A stretch of DNA of 64,000 nucleotides, from the NCBI GenBank assembly GCA_025059375.1, contig JANXDO010000002.1, forward strand, positions 300,440 to 364,439, in the 5' to 3' direction. Position 1 is the first letter of the stretch, and each line of letters opens with the position of its first letter. Made by a program: the position numbers and the translations under genes. Positions 53,430 through 62,578 of this stretch are shown here, piece by piece. The DNA is from Candidatus Nezhaarchaeota archaeon. Lineage in GTDB: Archaea > Thermoproteota > Methanomethylicia > Nezhaarchaeales > WYZ-LMO8. The notes beneath the pieces were generated by a model that saw only the letters and a list, made by a program, of their open reading frames with translations, was not told the origin of the DNA and searched no databases.

Positions 53430-54437
53430 TAGGCTCATTAAAGCTTCTTTAGCTAGCCTGGCTAGCTCATTGGCTACGTCAATAGTCTTGGCGGTACCAC
53501 CCATATCTGGCGTTAAGACCCTACCTTCGAATATTAACCTGTTAACTGCAAGCTCTATAGCCTTAGCCTTTTTTAGCTCACCTAGGTGGCTGAGCATCAT
53601 TGCTGATGACAGAATCGTAGCTATGGGGTTGGCCACCCCTTTGCCAGCTATGTCGAGAGCAACTCCATGCACTGGTTCAAACATAGCATATTTATCGCCT
53701 ATATTTGCTGAAGGTGCTAATCCAAGGCTACCGACTACACCCGCAGCTACATCCGAGAGTATATCGCCAAACATGTTTGAAGTGACGAGGATGTCTAGAG
53801 TCTCGGGAGCTGTTACGATCCTATAGCCTGCTGCATCAACTACAAGTTCGTCTGCTTGAATTTCAGGATAATCTTTTGCCACCTCATAGAAGGTTGACCT
53901 GAATAGGCCACATGACTCCTTCATTACGTTCGCCTTATGCACTACAGTTACTTTTCTCCTGTTCTGCTTCCTCGCCATTTCAAAGGCAAACCTGGATATC
54001 CTCCTTGAGGCTGTTTCGCTTATAACCCTTAACGATATGGCTGTTGAGCCAACTTTGAACTCTATCCCTGAATAGAGGTCTTCTGTGTTCTCTCTAACTA
54101 TAATCATGTCGACCTTCCTAGTTGACTTACCGAATGTCTTGAATGGTCTGACGTTCGCATAGAGGTCTAATGCTTGCCTTAAGGTCACTGTTACTGATTT
54201 GTACGTTTCTGGACCGGGTGGAGTCATTAGTGGTCCTTTAAGGATGCATTGGCAACTCCTTATCGCATCGAGTGCTCCATCCTCCATTGGTTTTCCTGTC
54301 TGCCTCCAATAGTCGTAGCCAGCCTTAACTTCTACGTAGTCGGCGTCAAAATCTATGGACTCTAGGACCTTTAGCGATGCTCTCACAACTTCAGGTCCTA
54401 TACCATCACCATATATGAGTGCTATCTTAAAGCTCAA
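53424..54437 (-). CDS. Isocitrate/isopropylmalate dehydrogenase family enzyme (isocitrate dehydrogenase-like)
   Basis: A 337-aa NAD(P)-dependent decarboxylating dehydrogenase. The substrate loop reads SVTVTLRQALDLYANVRP, nearer to NAD-isocitrate dehydrogenase than to LeuB; ENTEDLYSGIEF, VHKANVMKES and SNMFGDILSD with the metal-binding aspartates follow. Homoisocitrate or isopropylmalate activity cannot be excluded. No leu genes adjoin. Confidence 0.88.
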   Translation of the reverse strand: MSFKIALIYGDGIGPEVVRASLKVLESIDFDADYVEVKAGYDYWRQTGKPMEDGALDAIRSCQCILKGPLMTPPGPETYKSVTVTLRQALDLYANVRPFKTFGKSTRKVDMIIVRENTEDLYSGIEFKVGSTAISLRVISETASRRISRFAFEMARKQNRRKVTVVHKANVMKESCGLFRSTFYEVAKDYPEIQADELVVDAAGYRIVTAPETLDILVTSNMFGDILSDVAAGVVGSLGLAPSANIGDKYAMFEPVHGVALDIAGKGVANPIATILSSAMMLSHLGELKKAKAIELAVNRLIFEGRVLTPDMGGTAKTIDVANELARLAKEALMSLL

Positions 54438-54495
54438 GGCTTAAGACCCCCAAGCAGTTTTTAGGGTGTTAAACTTAAACGCTTTGGGTGTCTAA

Positions 54496-55428
54496 ATGTT
54501 GGACTTGAGGGATTTATGTGATGAGATTGATGGGTTGATGACGTTAGATGTGGGTTTTAGAGGGGTTGCAAGAGGCTTATATCCCGCGGCCAGACTTCAT
54601 GCTAATAAACCTCTCAGCTTGGCAGCTGCTGAAATGCTTATGAATGCAAGTAGAGTTCTACTCGTTACAGGCTTTAAGGTCCTACCGAGAATTGTTCAAG
54701 AGACTGATGGACCTCCGGGAGCCTTGATCCTGGCAAAGACGCTAGTGGACCTTGGAGTTGAAGTCTCAATAGCGATTGAGGAGGATAGTACGAGAATCCT
54801 AAAGGCAGGTCTTGAGGTCCTTGATATTGATTGTGAAGTTCTCCCACTACCAATTAACGTTGATTTAACCGACTACTCGCGTGAACTGTTGAATAAGAAG
54901 CCTGTAAGCTCATTAGTGTTCATAGAGAAGGCTGGATCTAACGAGGTTGGGGTCTATCATAACATGCGGGGCTCTGACGTTACTCAATACCATGCTAAGG
55001 CGGAGGCCCTCCTCCATGAGGCTAAGAGGAGGGGATTAAATGTGATGGCGGTGGGTGATGGAGGGAACGAGGTCGGATTTGGGCTTATTAAGAAGGCTGT
55101 GGAGCTCTACGTTCCCAAGGGGAGACGATGTGGCTGTCCTTGTGGCGGGGGAATAGCATCGTCATCCAAGGCCGACCTGGTTATAGTGGCCTCGACATCG
55201 AACATAGGCTGCTATGCCATCTCCTGCGCTCTCTCAATGCTTAATGGAGCTCCATGGCCTCACAGTCGAGAGGTTGAGGTTGAACTTATAAAAGCTTTAA
55301 TTGATGCTGGAGCTGTTGATGGCATGACGTGCAGGAGCGAGATGATGGTTGATGGCGTGCCCATTAACATCACCGCCTCGATAGTTGAGTTGTTAAGGCA
55401 CATCTCCGATGAAGCGCGGAAGCATTAA
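54496..55428 (+). CDS. DUF4392 protein (D-glutamate cyclase-like)
   Basis: A 310-aa protein whose central part matches DUF4392: VTGFKVLPRIVQETDGPPGA, AVGDGGNEVGFGLI and a CGCPCGG motif with VASTSNIGCYA. Related mammalian domains hydrate/cyclise D-glutamate; archaeal substrates are unknown. It is divergent from the isocitrate dehydrogenase-like gene. Confidence 0.85.
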   Translation: MLDLRDLCDEIDGLMTLDVGFRGVARGLYPAARLHANKPLSLAAAEMLMNASRVLLVTGFKVLPRIVQETDGPPGALILAKTLVDLGVEVSIAIEEDSTRILKAGLEVLDIDCEVLPLPINVDLTDYSRELLNKKPVSSLVFIEKAGSNEVGVYHNMRGSDVTQYHAKAEALLHEAKRRGLNVMAVGDGGNEVGFGLIKKAVELYVPKGRRCGCPCGGGIASSSKADLVIVASTSNIGCYAISCALSMLNGAPWPHSREVEVELIKALIDAGAVDGMTCRSEMMVDGVPINITASIVELLRHISDEARKH

Positions 55429-55991
55429 AGCCTCATGGATACTGGGACTAGCCCTAGCTTCTTGTAGACGTTCTCCACGTAGATGAGGCACTCATCCCAG
55501 CTTTTGCACGCTAGTAAGGCAAGGTGTGAGGTGCATGAGCAATCACTTGATCCAAACCCTTCGATGCAGCGAAATGACTTACCTAGGCGGGAGGCAACGA
55601 TGCACTCCAACTCCTTCTCAGCTCTTGAGGCTACCACCCCCACAACCTTCACTGTGGGTAGTGAAGTTAAATAATCGATGTGCCACCTTAATTTCTTGTC
55701 CTTCCTTAAATGTCTAAGAAGCCTACCTCTAAGGCTTAAGGCTCCTCTGCCAAGACCTGAGCCTGTATAAGCGTAGAAGCCTCTCTTTATCCCCACAATG
55801 CCTAAGGAGCCTACATGGATTCTCAAGCTCCTTTTGACGTGAAGTATTATGGTGTAGACTCCCTTTTCAGGTAGCATGGTTATCGGAGGCTCATTGAGCC
55901 TGTTAACGTCATCCTTATGGTCGGGACCCGGGTTACAAATCATTGCCTCCAAGACAGTGGTTCTGACTGAGAGAGTATTAACGTTTCGCAT
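55425..55991 (-). CDS. DUF123 (GIY-YIG-like) protein
   Basis: A DUF123 protein: KGVYTIILHVKRSLRIHVGSLG, KRGFYAYTGSGLGRGALSLRGR and the late RCIEGFGSSDCSCTSHL motif. DUF123 is a degenerate GIY-YIG nuclease fold, sometimes fused to endonuclease III. The first 38 residues are poorly conserved; ATG 55877 is an alternative start. Its 3' end overlaps the convergent DUF4392 gene by 4 bp. Confidence 0.8.
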   Translation of the reverse strand: MRNVNTLSVRTTVLEAMICNPGPDHKDDVNRLNEPPITMLPEKGVYTIILHVKRSLRIHVGSLGIVGIKRGFYAYTGSGLGRGALSLRGRLLRHLRKDKKLRWHIDYLTSLPTVKVVGVVASRAEKELECIVASRLGKSFRCIEGFGSSDCSCTSHLALLACKSWDECLIYVENVYKKLGLVPVSMRL

Positions 55992-56183
55992 ATATACCTA
56001 AGTAGGTCTAAACGTAGTGTGGGGCTGTGATCGAGGGTTCAAAGCGCTGAGCCATGAAGAAGCTGACTACACAGTGAGCCCCACTCGAAACCTTTAAAGT
56101 TAAGTTGTTAGGGTTGCTTAAGTGAGGGTCACGCATCATGGTTTCATGTTTTAGCTTAGTTAAACGTCTAGGAGGCTTCTGTA

Positions 56184-56726
56184 ATGTCTAAATCGAGGAG
56201 CTCTAAGAAATCTAGGGAGAAGAGCAGTGATAGAGAAGAGGGTAGCAGTGAGGAAAAATCAGTATTGATACACTCTGATAGAGGGAGCATAAAGAGGGTC
56301 ATTGAGATTGAGGGGCCGCTTCATGAGGCTGTTAAGAAGGCTGCTTTTGAGGCTCTTCAACTCTGGAATCCTGAAGCTTCCGACTTTGTTGTAATGAGGG
56401 ATAACTACGTAAAGACGTTAAAGTTACCATTAACCAGGGAGGAGTATGAGTACTACTCAAAGTTTGAGTTGAAGCGGAGTACTGACAAGGCGGAAGCAAT
56501 TATACCAATATACGTGGCTTCATTTAATAATGAGTGGAGAGATACTGACTACTACGATAATGAGGTCTTCATAATAGCTCCCAAGCTTCCTAGTGAGGAT
56601 TTGGAGGAGCTTAAGAAGAGAGCTATGCTAGCCACTTCAGAAGAGCAGTTAGAGACATACGAGCTTGGAGGGTTGGAAGAGGATCTAGAAAGTTTAGGGG
56701 AGGAAGAAGAGGGAGAGGAGGATTAA
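56184..56726 (+). CDS. Conserved archaeal protein, possibly DUF2286
   Basis: A 180-aa protein with a Ser/Lys-rich disordered N-terminus (about 27 residues), a folded core (KRVIEIEGPLHEAVKKAAFEA, YDNEVFIIAPKLPSEDLEELK) and a strongly acidic tail (EEDLESLGEEEEGEED). The core recalls a crenarchaeal uncharacterised family that I assign tentatively. It converges on polB with a 1-bp gap. Confidence 0.6.
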   Translation: MSKSRSSKKSREKSSDREEGSSEEKSVLIHSDRGSIKRVIEIEGPLHEAVKKAAFEALQLWNPEASDFVVMRDNYVKTLKLPLTREEYEYYSKFELKRSTDKAEAIIPIYVASFNNEWRDTDYYDNEVFIIAPKLPSEDLEELKKRAMLATSEEQLETYELGGLEEDLESLGEEEEGEED

Positions 56727-56727
56727 A

Positions 56728-59325
56728 TTACCTCTTAAAGAATGACGTTATGTTTTTTACTCCAAGTACCGAGTCGAAGTCTAGGCCTAGTGCTGTCAAT
56801 ATCTGTTCAAATACAGTCCTCATGTGTTCAAGGTATTTGTCCACGTCGACTTCATCTATTCTTGCTAGCTGAATTGGTTTCACGCCTGGTTCACCCTTTA
56901 CTTTCACGAACCTTATTACTGAGCCGGCACCTATGTTCTTCTTGTACGCCATGAGGAGTTTTGCAGCCTTAACATGCTGTGACGATACTGCATACTCTGA
57001 TGGAGGCTTTGAAAGCATTACTGTGAAAGCTAAATCGTCTAAGCTATACCTCCTCTGTCTTAGCTTATCATAAACCTCCTTAGTCAGCTTTTGCACAGCT
57101 ACCTTAGCCTTCTCAAACTCTTCAGGAGTGTTAGCTTTACTTAGTATGGCCATGAAGTTCATGAAGGCCTCCTTCAAGAATAAGGGGGTGTTCCTCTTCT
57201 TTCCCACAAGACCCTTTATGTCCACATCACCATTGGTTAGCACACCAACATAATTCTTCTTTAAGCCGGAGAAGGCTACGAACCTATAGTTCTTATCGTG
57301 GTCTAAGTCGACTTTAAGCTCTTCTTCAGCCCACTCCACTAACTTTCTAATCTTATCCTCATCTGGATTATGTATGAAGATGCTGTCTGTATCACCGTAT
57401 ATCACGTGTAGCCCAAGGCTTTGAGCCTTCTCTATAGTTTTAGTAATTATGTAGCGGCCTATGGCCGTTACGCTCTCAGCTACCGGTGGACAGTATAGTG
57501 AGAAGTTTGAAGAGCCCATAACGCCGTAGGAGGCATTTAATATGACCTTCAAGCTCTTTTCAACAACTTCATATAAGCTCCTCTTTGCTGGATCTTGCTC
57601 CCTCTTACACATCGGCTTAAACCAGAGAGCTCTGATGTCGCGTAGCATTCCTATTAGTGTTGAGGTTAACCCTCGCCTCTTAATGCAGACCTTGTGAGGC
57701 GTTGAAGGTATAATGTTAGATGCACACTCTGGATGACTGCAGTTTATAATCTCGTATGATAGGTTCCAGGTTTTGACGATGCTTGGATATAGTGAGGTGA
57801 AGTCTAGGACGGCTACGTTAAAGTATATGCCTGCTGGTGGTTTTAGGACTATGGCGCCTAAGTACTTCTTGCCCTTAATCTTCGCTTCAGTTGCTGCCTG
57901 TCCCTTTATAGCTATTATCTCGTCCTTTCTAGGTATCAAATAGCCTCTCTTTCGATGCTCAAAGTAGATCATGTTTCGAATCCAGCTTGATATACCCTGT
58001 CTGGTGACGTCCTCAATACTCATCTTCGCTATGCGCATGAAGAGCACTATAAGTTTTAACACTAAGTTGTCATTGAAGTTGGTAAACTCTAATGTTAGTT
58101 GTGCATCCTTTAAGCAGTAAGCTGCAAGTCCAGCATAACTTAACTGTGATATAGGTGTTTTGATTTGAACCTTCCTATGTGAAAGTATGGCTTCAGCTAC
58201 AGCATCCAATGTCGTGTCTCTGTACTTGTTTCCAAAAGCATAGCCCTGAATAGATCTGTTGTGAAAGAACTTGTAGAGATCTACGTGAACTGAAGCTGAT
58301 AGGAGAGCTGCCGGACTTTCTCCTGCTGTCATGGATATTGGGATCTGCTCCCTCGAGAAGCCTAGCTTCAAGGCTCTGTGAAAGATGTAGTTAAGGTCGA
58401 AGTTATCCCCATTGAATGTGAGGATCATCGGGTACTCATTGAGGAGCTTAAATATCTCCTCCAGCATTCTGTACTCATCATAGAAGAACCTGATGTCAGC
58501 GCCTTTAGGGAACTCTTCTGCTTGCCCCTCCTCAACACCTTCTCTTCTAAGCAAGAAGACTATGCTCCTACCATCAGAGTCAACTAGACTAAACGCTATT
58601 ATTGGGTATAGCGCTTCTCTAGGGTTTGGGAGTATGTCGGGGTCTGGTGAGTAGACCTCAATGTCTATCGCTGCTCTCCTTATATCTGGTATTGGAGCTA
58701 GAAAGAGTGGGAGCCATTCCTTTACGAGCTCTTTAGCTGCTTCTTGACCTTCAAAGAGGCTGAGTACCTCCCCAGCTTCCTTGCCGCTGAAGTCTACATC
58801 AATCTTTTTGAGCTTCCCACCCTCGACCTTGTAGAACATTCCGGGTACTAATTGCCTATCAAAGATGTAGCAGTTATGGTACTTTATGTCGGCTTCCCAA
58901 GCTCTTGGAAGTAAGTCCCTTATTGCACCCCTCCTACCACCTATAGCTAATGGGTCAGAGGCTATGATCTTTAGCAGCTCTACTTCCCTTTCTTTAAGCA
59001 CATCAAACTTCTTAACTTTTTCAAACTTTACAAAACCAGGGTGAGAGACTACTTTACTCCTCTTTAAGTCTTCGTCGCTCATGTCAGTTAGGCAATAAGG
59101 TTTGTGAGCTGTGTCGTCATACCAGAAGCGCATTACTCTTCTCTCTACGTCGTAGAGCTTCAAGAGAATCTTCTTTGCAGCGCCACTATATGAAACTGAT
59201 AATAGGATACATACACCAGTACTTTCAGCTGGCTTAAGTTCAAGCTCACTTGTCAAGTAGAGTTCTTCCTCGAACTCCTCCTCAGCTTCAGGTTCTTCAA
59301 CATACTCTAGGAGTCTACTCACCAT
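56728..59325 (-). CDS. polB1: Family B DNA polymerase (PolB1-like)
   Basis: The 865-aa replicative polymerase has exonuclease motifs (DIEVY with Asp221/Glu223; FNGDNFDLNY at 304; YCLKDAQ at 403) and polymerase motifs A (DFTSLYPSI, Asp508), B (KVILNASYG) and C (YGDTDS, Asp645/Asp647), all intact. Four Cys near 529-573 may form a zinc site. The C-terminus VKNITSFFKR is a PIP box for PCNA. An acidic N-terminal stretch (EEPEAEEEFEEEL) precedes the first domain. The start overlaps the upstream zinc-finger gene by 7 bp. Confidence 0.95.
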   Translation of the reverse strand: MVSRLLEYVEEPEAEEEFEEELYLTSELELKPAESTGVCILLSVSYSGAAKKILLKLYDVERRVMRFWYDDTAHKPYCLTDMSDEDLKRSKVVSHPGFVKFEKVKKFDVLKEREVELLKIIASDPLAIGGRRGAIRDLLPRAWEADIKYHNCYIFDRQLVPGMFYKVEGGKLKKIDVDFSGKEAGEVLSLFEGQEAAKELVKEWLPLFLAPIPDIRRAAIDIEVYSPDPDILPNPREALYPIIAFSLVDSDGRSIVFLLRREGVEEGQAEEFPKGADIRFFYDEYRMLEEIFKLLNEYPMILTFNGDNFDLNYIFHRALKLGFSREQIPISMTAGESPAALLSASVHVDLYKFFHNRSIQGYAFGNKYRDTTLDAVAEAILSHRKVQIKTPISQLSYAGLAAYCLKDAQLTLEFTNFNDNLVLKLIVLFMRIAKMSIEDVTRQGISSWIRNMIYFEHRKRGYLIPRKDEIIAIKGQAATEAKIKGKKYLGAIVLKPPAGIYFNVAVLDFTSLYPSIVKTWNLSYEIINCSHPECASNIIPSTPHKVCIKRRGLTSTLIGMLRDIRALWFKPMCKREQDPAKRSLYEVVEKSLKVILNASYGVMGSSNFSLYCPPVAESVTAIGRYIITKTIEKAQSLGLHVIYGDTDSIFIHNPDEDKIRKLVEWAEEELKVDLDHDKNYRFVAFSGLKKNYVGVLTNGDVDIKGLVGKKRNTPLFLKEAFMNFMAILSKANTPEEFEKAKVAVQKLTKEVYDKLRQRRYSLDDLAFTVMLSKPPSEYAVSSQHVKAAKLLMAYKKNIGAGSVIRFVKVKGEPGVKPIQLARIDEVDVDKYLEHMRTVFEQILTALGLDFDSVLGVKNITSFFKR

Positions 59326-59516
59326 CTCAGCCTCTCAAGCTCACGTTCATCCTTGCTTAGCTTTTTATAGTCCTTGTAGTGCTTCTTGCAAAGGTAAATC
59401 CTACCTCGCGTCTCAGACTTGATGTTCAGGTACTTTGATGCTCTAGCTGTTGGAACAGATTTGATGGCTGCATTGTCGCATAGAGAACATTTCTCACCCT
59501 TAGAGACCTTGCCCAA
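59319..59516 (-). CDS. Small C2CH-type zinc-finger protein coupled to polB
   Basis: A 65-aa basic protein with CSLC and CKKH, a likely zinc knuckle, followed by a charged helix (KLSKDERELERLRW). TTG start is supported by GGTGGAGGT nine bases upstream. The 7-bp overlap with polB means translational coupling, so a role in DNA replication is a reasonable inference. No function is established. Confidence 0.75.
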   Translation of the reverse strand: MGKVSKGEKCSLCDNAAIKSVPTARASKYLNIKSETRGRIYLCKKHYKDYKKLSKDERELERLRW

Positions 59517-59734
59517 TACAACTTGACCTCCACCAGATAGGTTACATAGCTTACCGATTTAAGGTTACTATCCACATTACTCTTGAGGTGAAGCAGCAGT
59601 AACAGTGAGTAAAGCTTAAGGTGAGGCTCTAAGCGGGTGGTGGCATCAGCTTCCCTATCTTAACTGCTTTCTTAAAAGAGATTACTCGTAATTAACTATC
59701 TAGGATGTAAGAGTAAGAAAAGTAAGAGAGGAGG

Positions 59735-59742
59735 ACGTATAT
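59735..59742 (+). promoter_or_regulatory. TATA box of tRNA-Arg(GCG)
   Basis: CGTATATG lies about 23-30 bases upstream of the tRNA. Confidence 0.5.
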
Positions 59743-59764
59743 GTCCTCTGGTATAGGAGAAATT

Positions 59765-59850
59765 GGGCCCGTCGTCTAGCTTGGATAGGACACCAGCCTG
59801 CGGTTCATGCAGAGAGCTGGGGGTCCGGGGTTCAAGTCCCCGCGGGCCCG
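59765..59850 (+). tRNA. tRNA-Arg(GCG) with an 11-nt intron
   Basis: Acceptor GGGCCCG:CGGGCCC, D arm GTCT/GGAC, anticodon stem CCAGC:GCTGG, T arm CGGGG-TTCAAGT-CCCCG, discriminator G, CCA not encoded. Removing 11 nt gives loop CTGCGGA with anticodon GCG. Helix CTGC:GCAG with GGT and AGA bulges forms a minimal bulge-helix-bulge at the canonical 37/38 site. Confidence 0.93.
59804..59814 (+). other. tRNA intron at position 37/38
   Basis: The 11-nt intron TTCATGCAGAG of tRNA-Arg(GCG), close to the smallest size compatible with the splicing motif: four bases (TCAT) close the inner loop. Confidence 0.85.
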
Positions 59851-60541
59851 CTTACCAAATAGGTGTAAATTACCTTCCAGTTTTGGTTCACGAGCCCCAC
59901 TTTTAGGTGTACAAGTTGAGGGTACATGACTACGAAGGGCTTAAGCGATGAAAGTGCTTAATAGCAAAACTGTCTAATGGGCAGCTGGCCGTTCACTCTT
60001 TAAATTACCTTGAAGGCCTGGCTTAAATCAGGCTGTGCTCTCGGTTGCTTGGAGAATAATAGAGGGTTGACGCTCCTGTGAAGAGCTAAGGACTATTGTC
60101 CACCGATTCCATAAAGCCCTCAGTTTCATGTTGAACTCGCAGATAAGTACGGTGGCGCTATTGCTGCTGGCTCCACAATACTTGACAAGCCTAGAAAAGC
60201 GGTAGAGGTTTTCATAAGCCCATAGGTTTGGGCAAGGGTACCTATGGAATTGGAGTCGCCATTGTGAGTCTATTGCAGTAGCGTCTAGGTAGCCTTCTTG
60301 GTGACCGCCAAGGTGCTTCTCCTCGTTCAGTAGCTGTAGCTCAACATTTCTCTAAGCATGTCGCATGTAGCCCCCGGCTTTCGCTTTAAATTCCATGGAT
60401 CCAGCCATGCTTAAGGGCTTGCTAGCCGTTGTCGTTAGGATGGGCACACGGTTAGAAATGCTATAACGCGCCTCCTCAACCCTAAGGTTGCATCCTTTAG
60501 CACCCTGCTTGCTATGCCTCTTTGAATATTGGATAGCTCTA
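59851..60541. other. Gene-poor region with remnants of a decayed gene
   Basis: About 690 bp without an intact gene. On the plus strand, 60119-60222 is open (VELADKYGGAIAAGSTIL to a stop), and a shifted frame just after it (60228-60280) continues with GLGKGTYGIGVAIVSLLQ, a hydrophobic glycine-rich stretch, then stop. They look like two parts of one broken membrane-protein gene. Otherwise nothing seen. Confidence 0.4.
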
Positions 60542-62572
60542 TTAAGCGCCTACACCGCTGTAGACGTTTACGGGTCCGTTTGAGTATATGTGATTGAGTT
60601 CTCTTAGCTTTTCAGCTGAGCTTTCGGGTAGGTTAATGCTGTATCCTCCATAGATGACGTAGCCGTTTCTATACATTTGTTCGTACATTAACAGGGCTGT
60701 TGGTCTTGAGGGGGCTTTTCCAGCTAGGTAGAGGTAGCCCTGGACCTCATTAACCCTCAAATCGAAGTAGTACTTTAATAGGTAGGTAAATTTGACGTCA
60801 CATGCAATTGTAAGCTCATCGCATGCACTTGAGGTCCACAATCCAGCCCTGTACTCTGGGGGTTCGTAAAGCCAGAAGTAGCCCATGTAGCGCTCCTGCA
60901 TGAATATGGTTGCATAGAAGGCGTAGAGGTTCACTGCCAGAATTGCTGTTAAGATTGCTGCAGCTAATATCTTGCTAAGTCCCTGCAGCTTCGCCACTTT
61001 ACACTCAAGTAGACTTACAAAGCCGATGGCACAGAGAATGGATAGTGGTGGTATTAGGAAGACGAGCCCTCTGTAGGCTAATGTAAGCCCTAGCCCTGCC
61101 TCAACATTTCCGAAAACCGCGTAACACTCAAGTGCAATGATGGTGACAAGCCAGAACTGTGGGAGAAGAGCACGTTCATCGTCGTCTAAGCTCTTGGCTT
61201 TTTCATGGCCTAAAACTGCTAGGGATGCAGCTGCTAGGAATGGGCTTGCGTAGAGGAGGTAGTGCATTGGCAATGTTGGTGCGCCTGGAACAAGAGGCCT
61301 TTTTGTCGAGAGGAAAGCTAGCGTGAGAGCTGCGAGTGAGGCTATGATGCTTAGAGCCGCGGTCCTCATGTGACTGGAGCTTCTAGGCTTAAGCATGGAG
61401 TAGAGAGTTAATGAGAAGAAGATGAGCTGGTAGGAGGCTGCTGACAGCCAGTCTATTTTAGAGATGAATTCGAGAGCCCACCTCGCATAGGCTACGAGGT
61501 ATACGAGAACTGATGTCGCCAGGGTTATTGGGAAGACGAGGATGCGAGCTCTAATGCCTCTACCAGCCCTCCACCCTAAGATGAGTAGCGCCATGCCCAT
61601 GGACGTCATCGCAACTGCGATTAGGATCCCAGTGTAGTAATGCGTTAACGCTAGTGATGCGCTCACCAGCGAGAATAGCAGCATCTTCCTCCAGAAGCCC
61701 ACATGTTTGTGGAGGAAGAGCAGAAGTAATGTCATGTAGAGTGGGTGTGCATAAGTCTCTCCCTTCACACCAGCTGTTAAAATGGTGTCTGGGATGGCAG
61801 TGGCTAAGAGCATTGAAGCCATGAAGGCTGCTGTCTCGCCATAAATGCCTTTAACGAGAGCATATAGGATAAGGATGGAAGTAGCTCCCACGAGAGGCAA
61901 GTAGAAGGCCATGGCAGTCATGGGTCGTAAGCCTGTTAAGGCTGAGACGGCTGCTCCGAAGAGCCTGTCCCCAAGCTCATCACAGCCTCTTAGCTCCTCA
62001 CTATTCAAGCTAATTGGGGATTTTTCGAGTAGGACTTCAGCATATTTTATTGAGGGCCAAGCGTCGACTGAGAATGGTAGGCCGCTTAGTAGGAATGGGT
62101 AGATCCTTAAGCATATGGCTAAGATTGATGGTAGCATAACGTAGAGAAAAGACAGTAAGCTGAAGCCAGCCTCACTCGCTGGATTAGTGGCATGTCTATG
62201 GTCCTCTGCTATAGAGCTCCGCCCTCTGAGCGTGGCCCCCACCATGAATAGTATCGTTAGAAGGGTAAGCGAGAATAGGAGCGAGTCTTTGTTTATGCCG
62301 TAGGGTGTATGGTTTAGGATTAGTGCGACTATTGGAATTGCTGCTAGGCTGACCCCAATGGAGAGGGCAATCCTCTCTACGTGGTTTAGAGCTCCCTCAT
62401 TAAGGAACAGCGTCCAGACCAGTATAAATCCTGGAAGGAGTAGGATTATGAGTGCCGAAATGCACCTTAGGTAAATGTATGGTTCTATGGGCGGCGCTGC
62501 ATAGGTTACCAGGAATGCGAATGTAAGGAGTAACAATGGGCAAAGCCATGGTATGCGTGATCCTCTTAACAT
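60542..62572 (-). CDS. Large multi-pass membrane protein, DUF1616-like N-terminus
   Basis: A 676-aa protein with about 14 hydrophobic segments. ERIALSIGVSLAAIPIVALI and LNHTPYGINKDS near the N-terminus resemble DUF1616 proteins; a first large loop holds SVDAWPSIKYAEVLL, reminiscent of the acidic site in GT-C glycosyltransferases, and the C-terminal 110 residues are extracytoplasmic. A role in cell-surface glycan or polymer assembly is possible but unproven. It is 6 bp downstream of the permease gene, so probably cotranscribed. Confidence 0.65.
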   Translation of the reverse strand: MLRGSRIPWLCPLLLLTFAFLVTYAAPPIEPYIYLRCISALIILLLPGFILVWTLFLNEGALNHVERIALSIGVSLAAIPIVALILNHTPYGINKDSLLFSLTLLTILFMVGATLRGRSSIAEDHRHATNPASEAGFSLLSFLYVMLPSILAICLRIYPFLLSGLPFSVDAWPSIKYAEVLLEKSPISLNSEELRGCDELGDRLFGAAVSALTGLRPMTAMAFYLPLVGATSILILYALVKGIYGETAAFMASMLLATAIPDTILTAGVKGETYAHPLYMTLLLLFLHKHVGFWRKMLLFSLVSASLALTHYYTGILIAVAMTSMGMALLILGWRAGRGIRARILVFPITLATSVLVYLVAYARWALEFISKIDWLSAASYQLIFFSLTLYSMLKPRSSSHMRTAALSIIASLAALTLAFLSTKRPLVPGAPTLPMHYLLYASPFLAAASLAVLGHEKAKSLDDDERALLPQFWLVTIIALECYAVFGNVEAGLGLTLAYRGLVFLIPPLSILCAIGFVSLLECKVAKLQGLSKILAAAILTAILAVNLYAFYATIFMQERYMGYFWLYEPPEYRAGLWTSSACDELTIACDVKFTYLLKYYFDLRVNEVQGYLYLAGKAPSRPTALLMYEQMYRNGYVIYGGYSINLPESSAEKLRELNHIYSNGPVNVYSGVGA

Positions 62573-62578
62573 GGCCTA

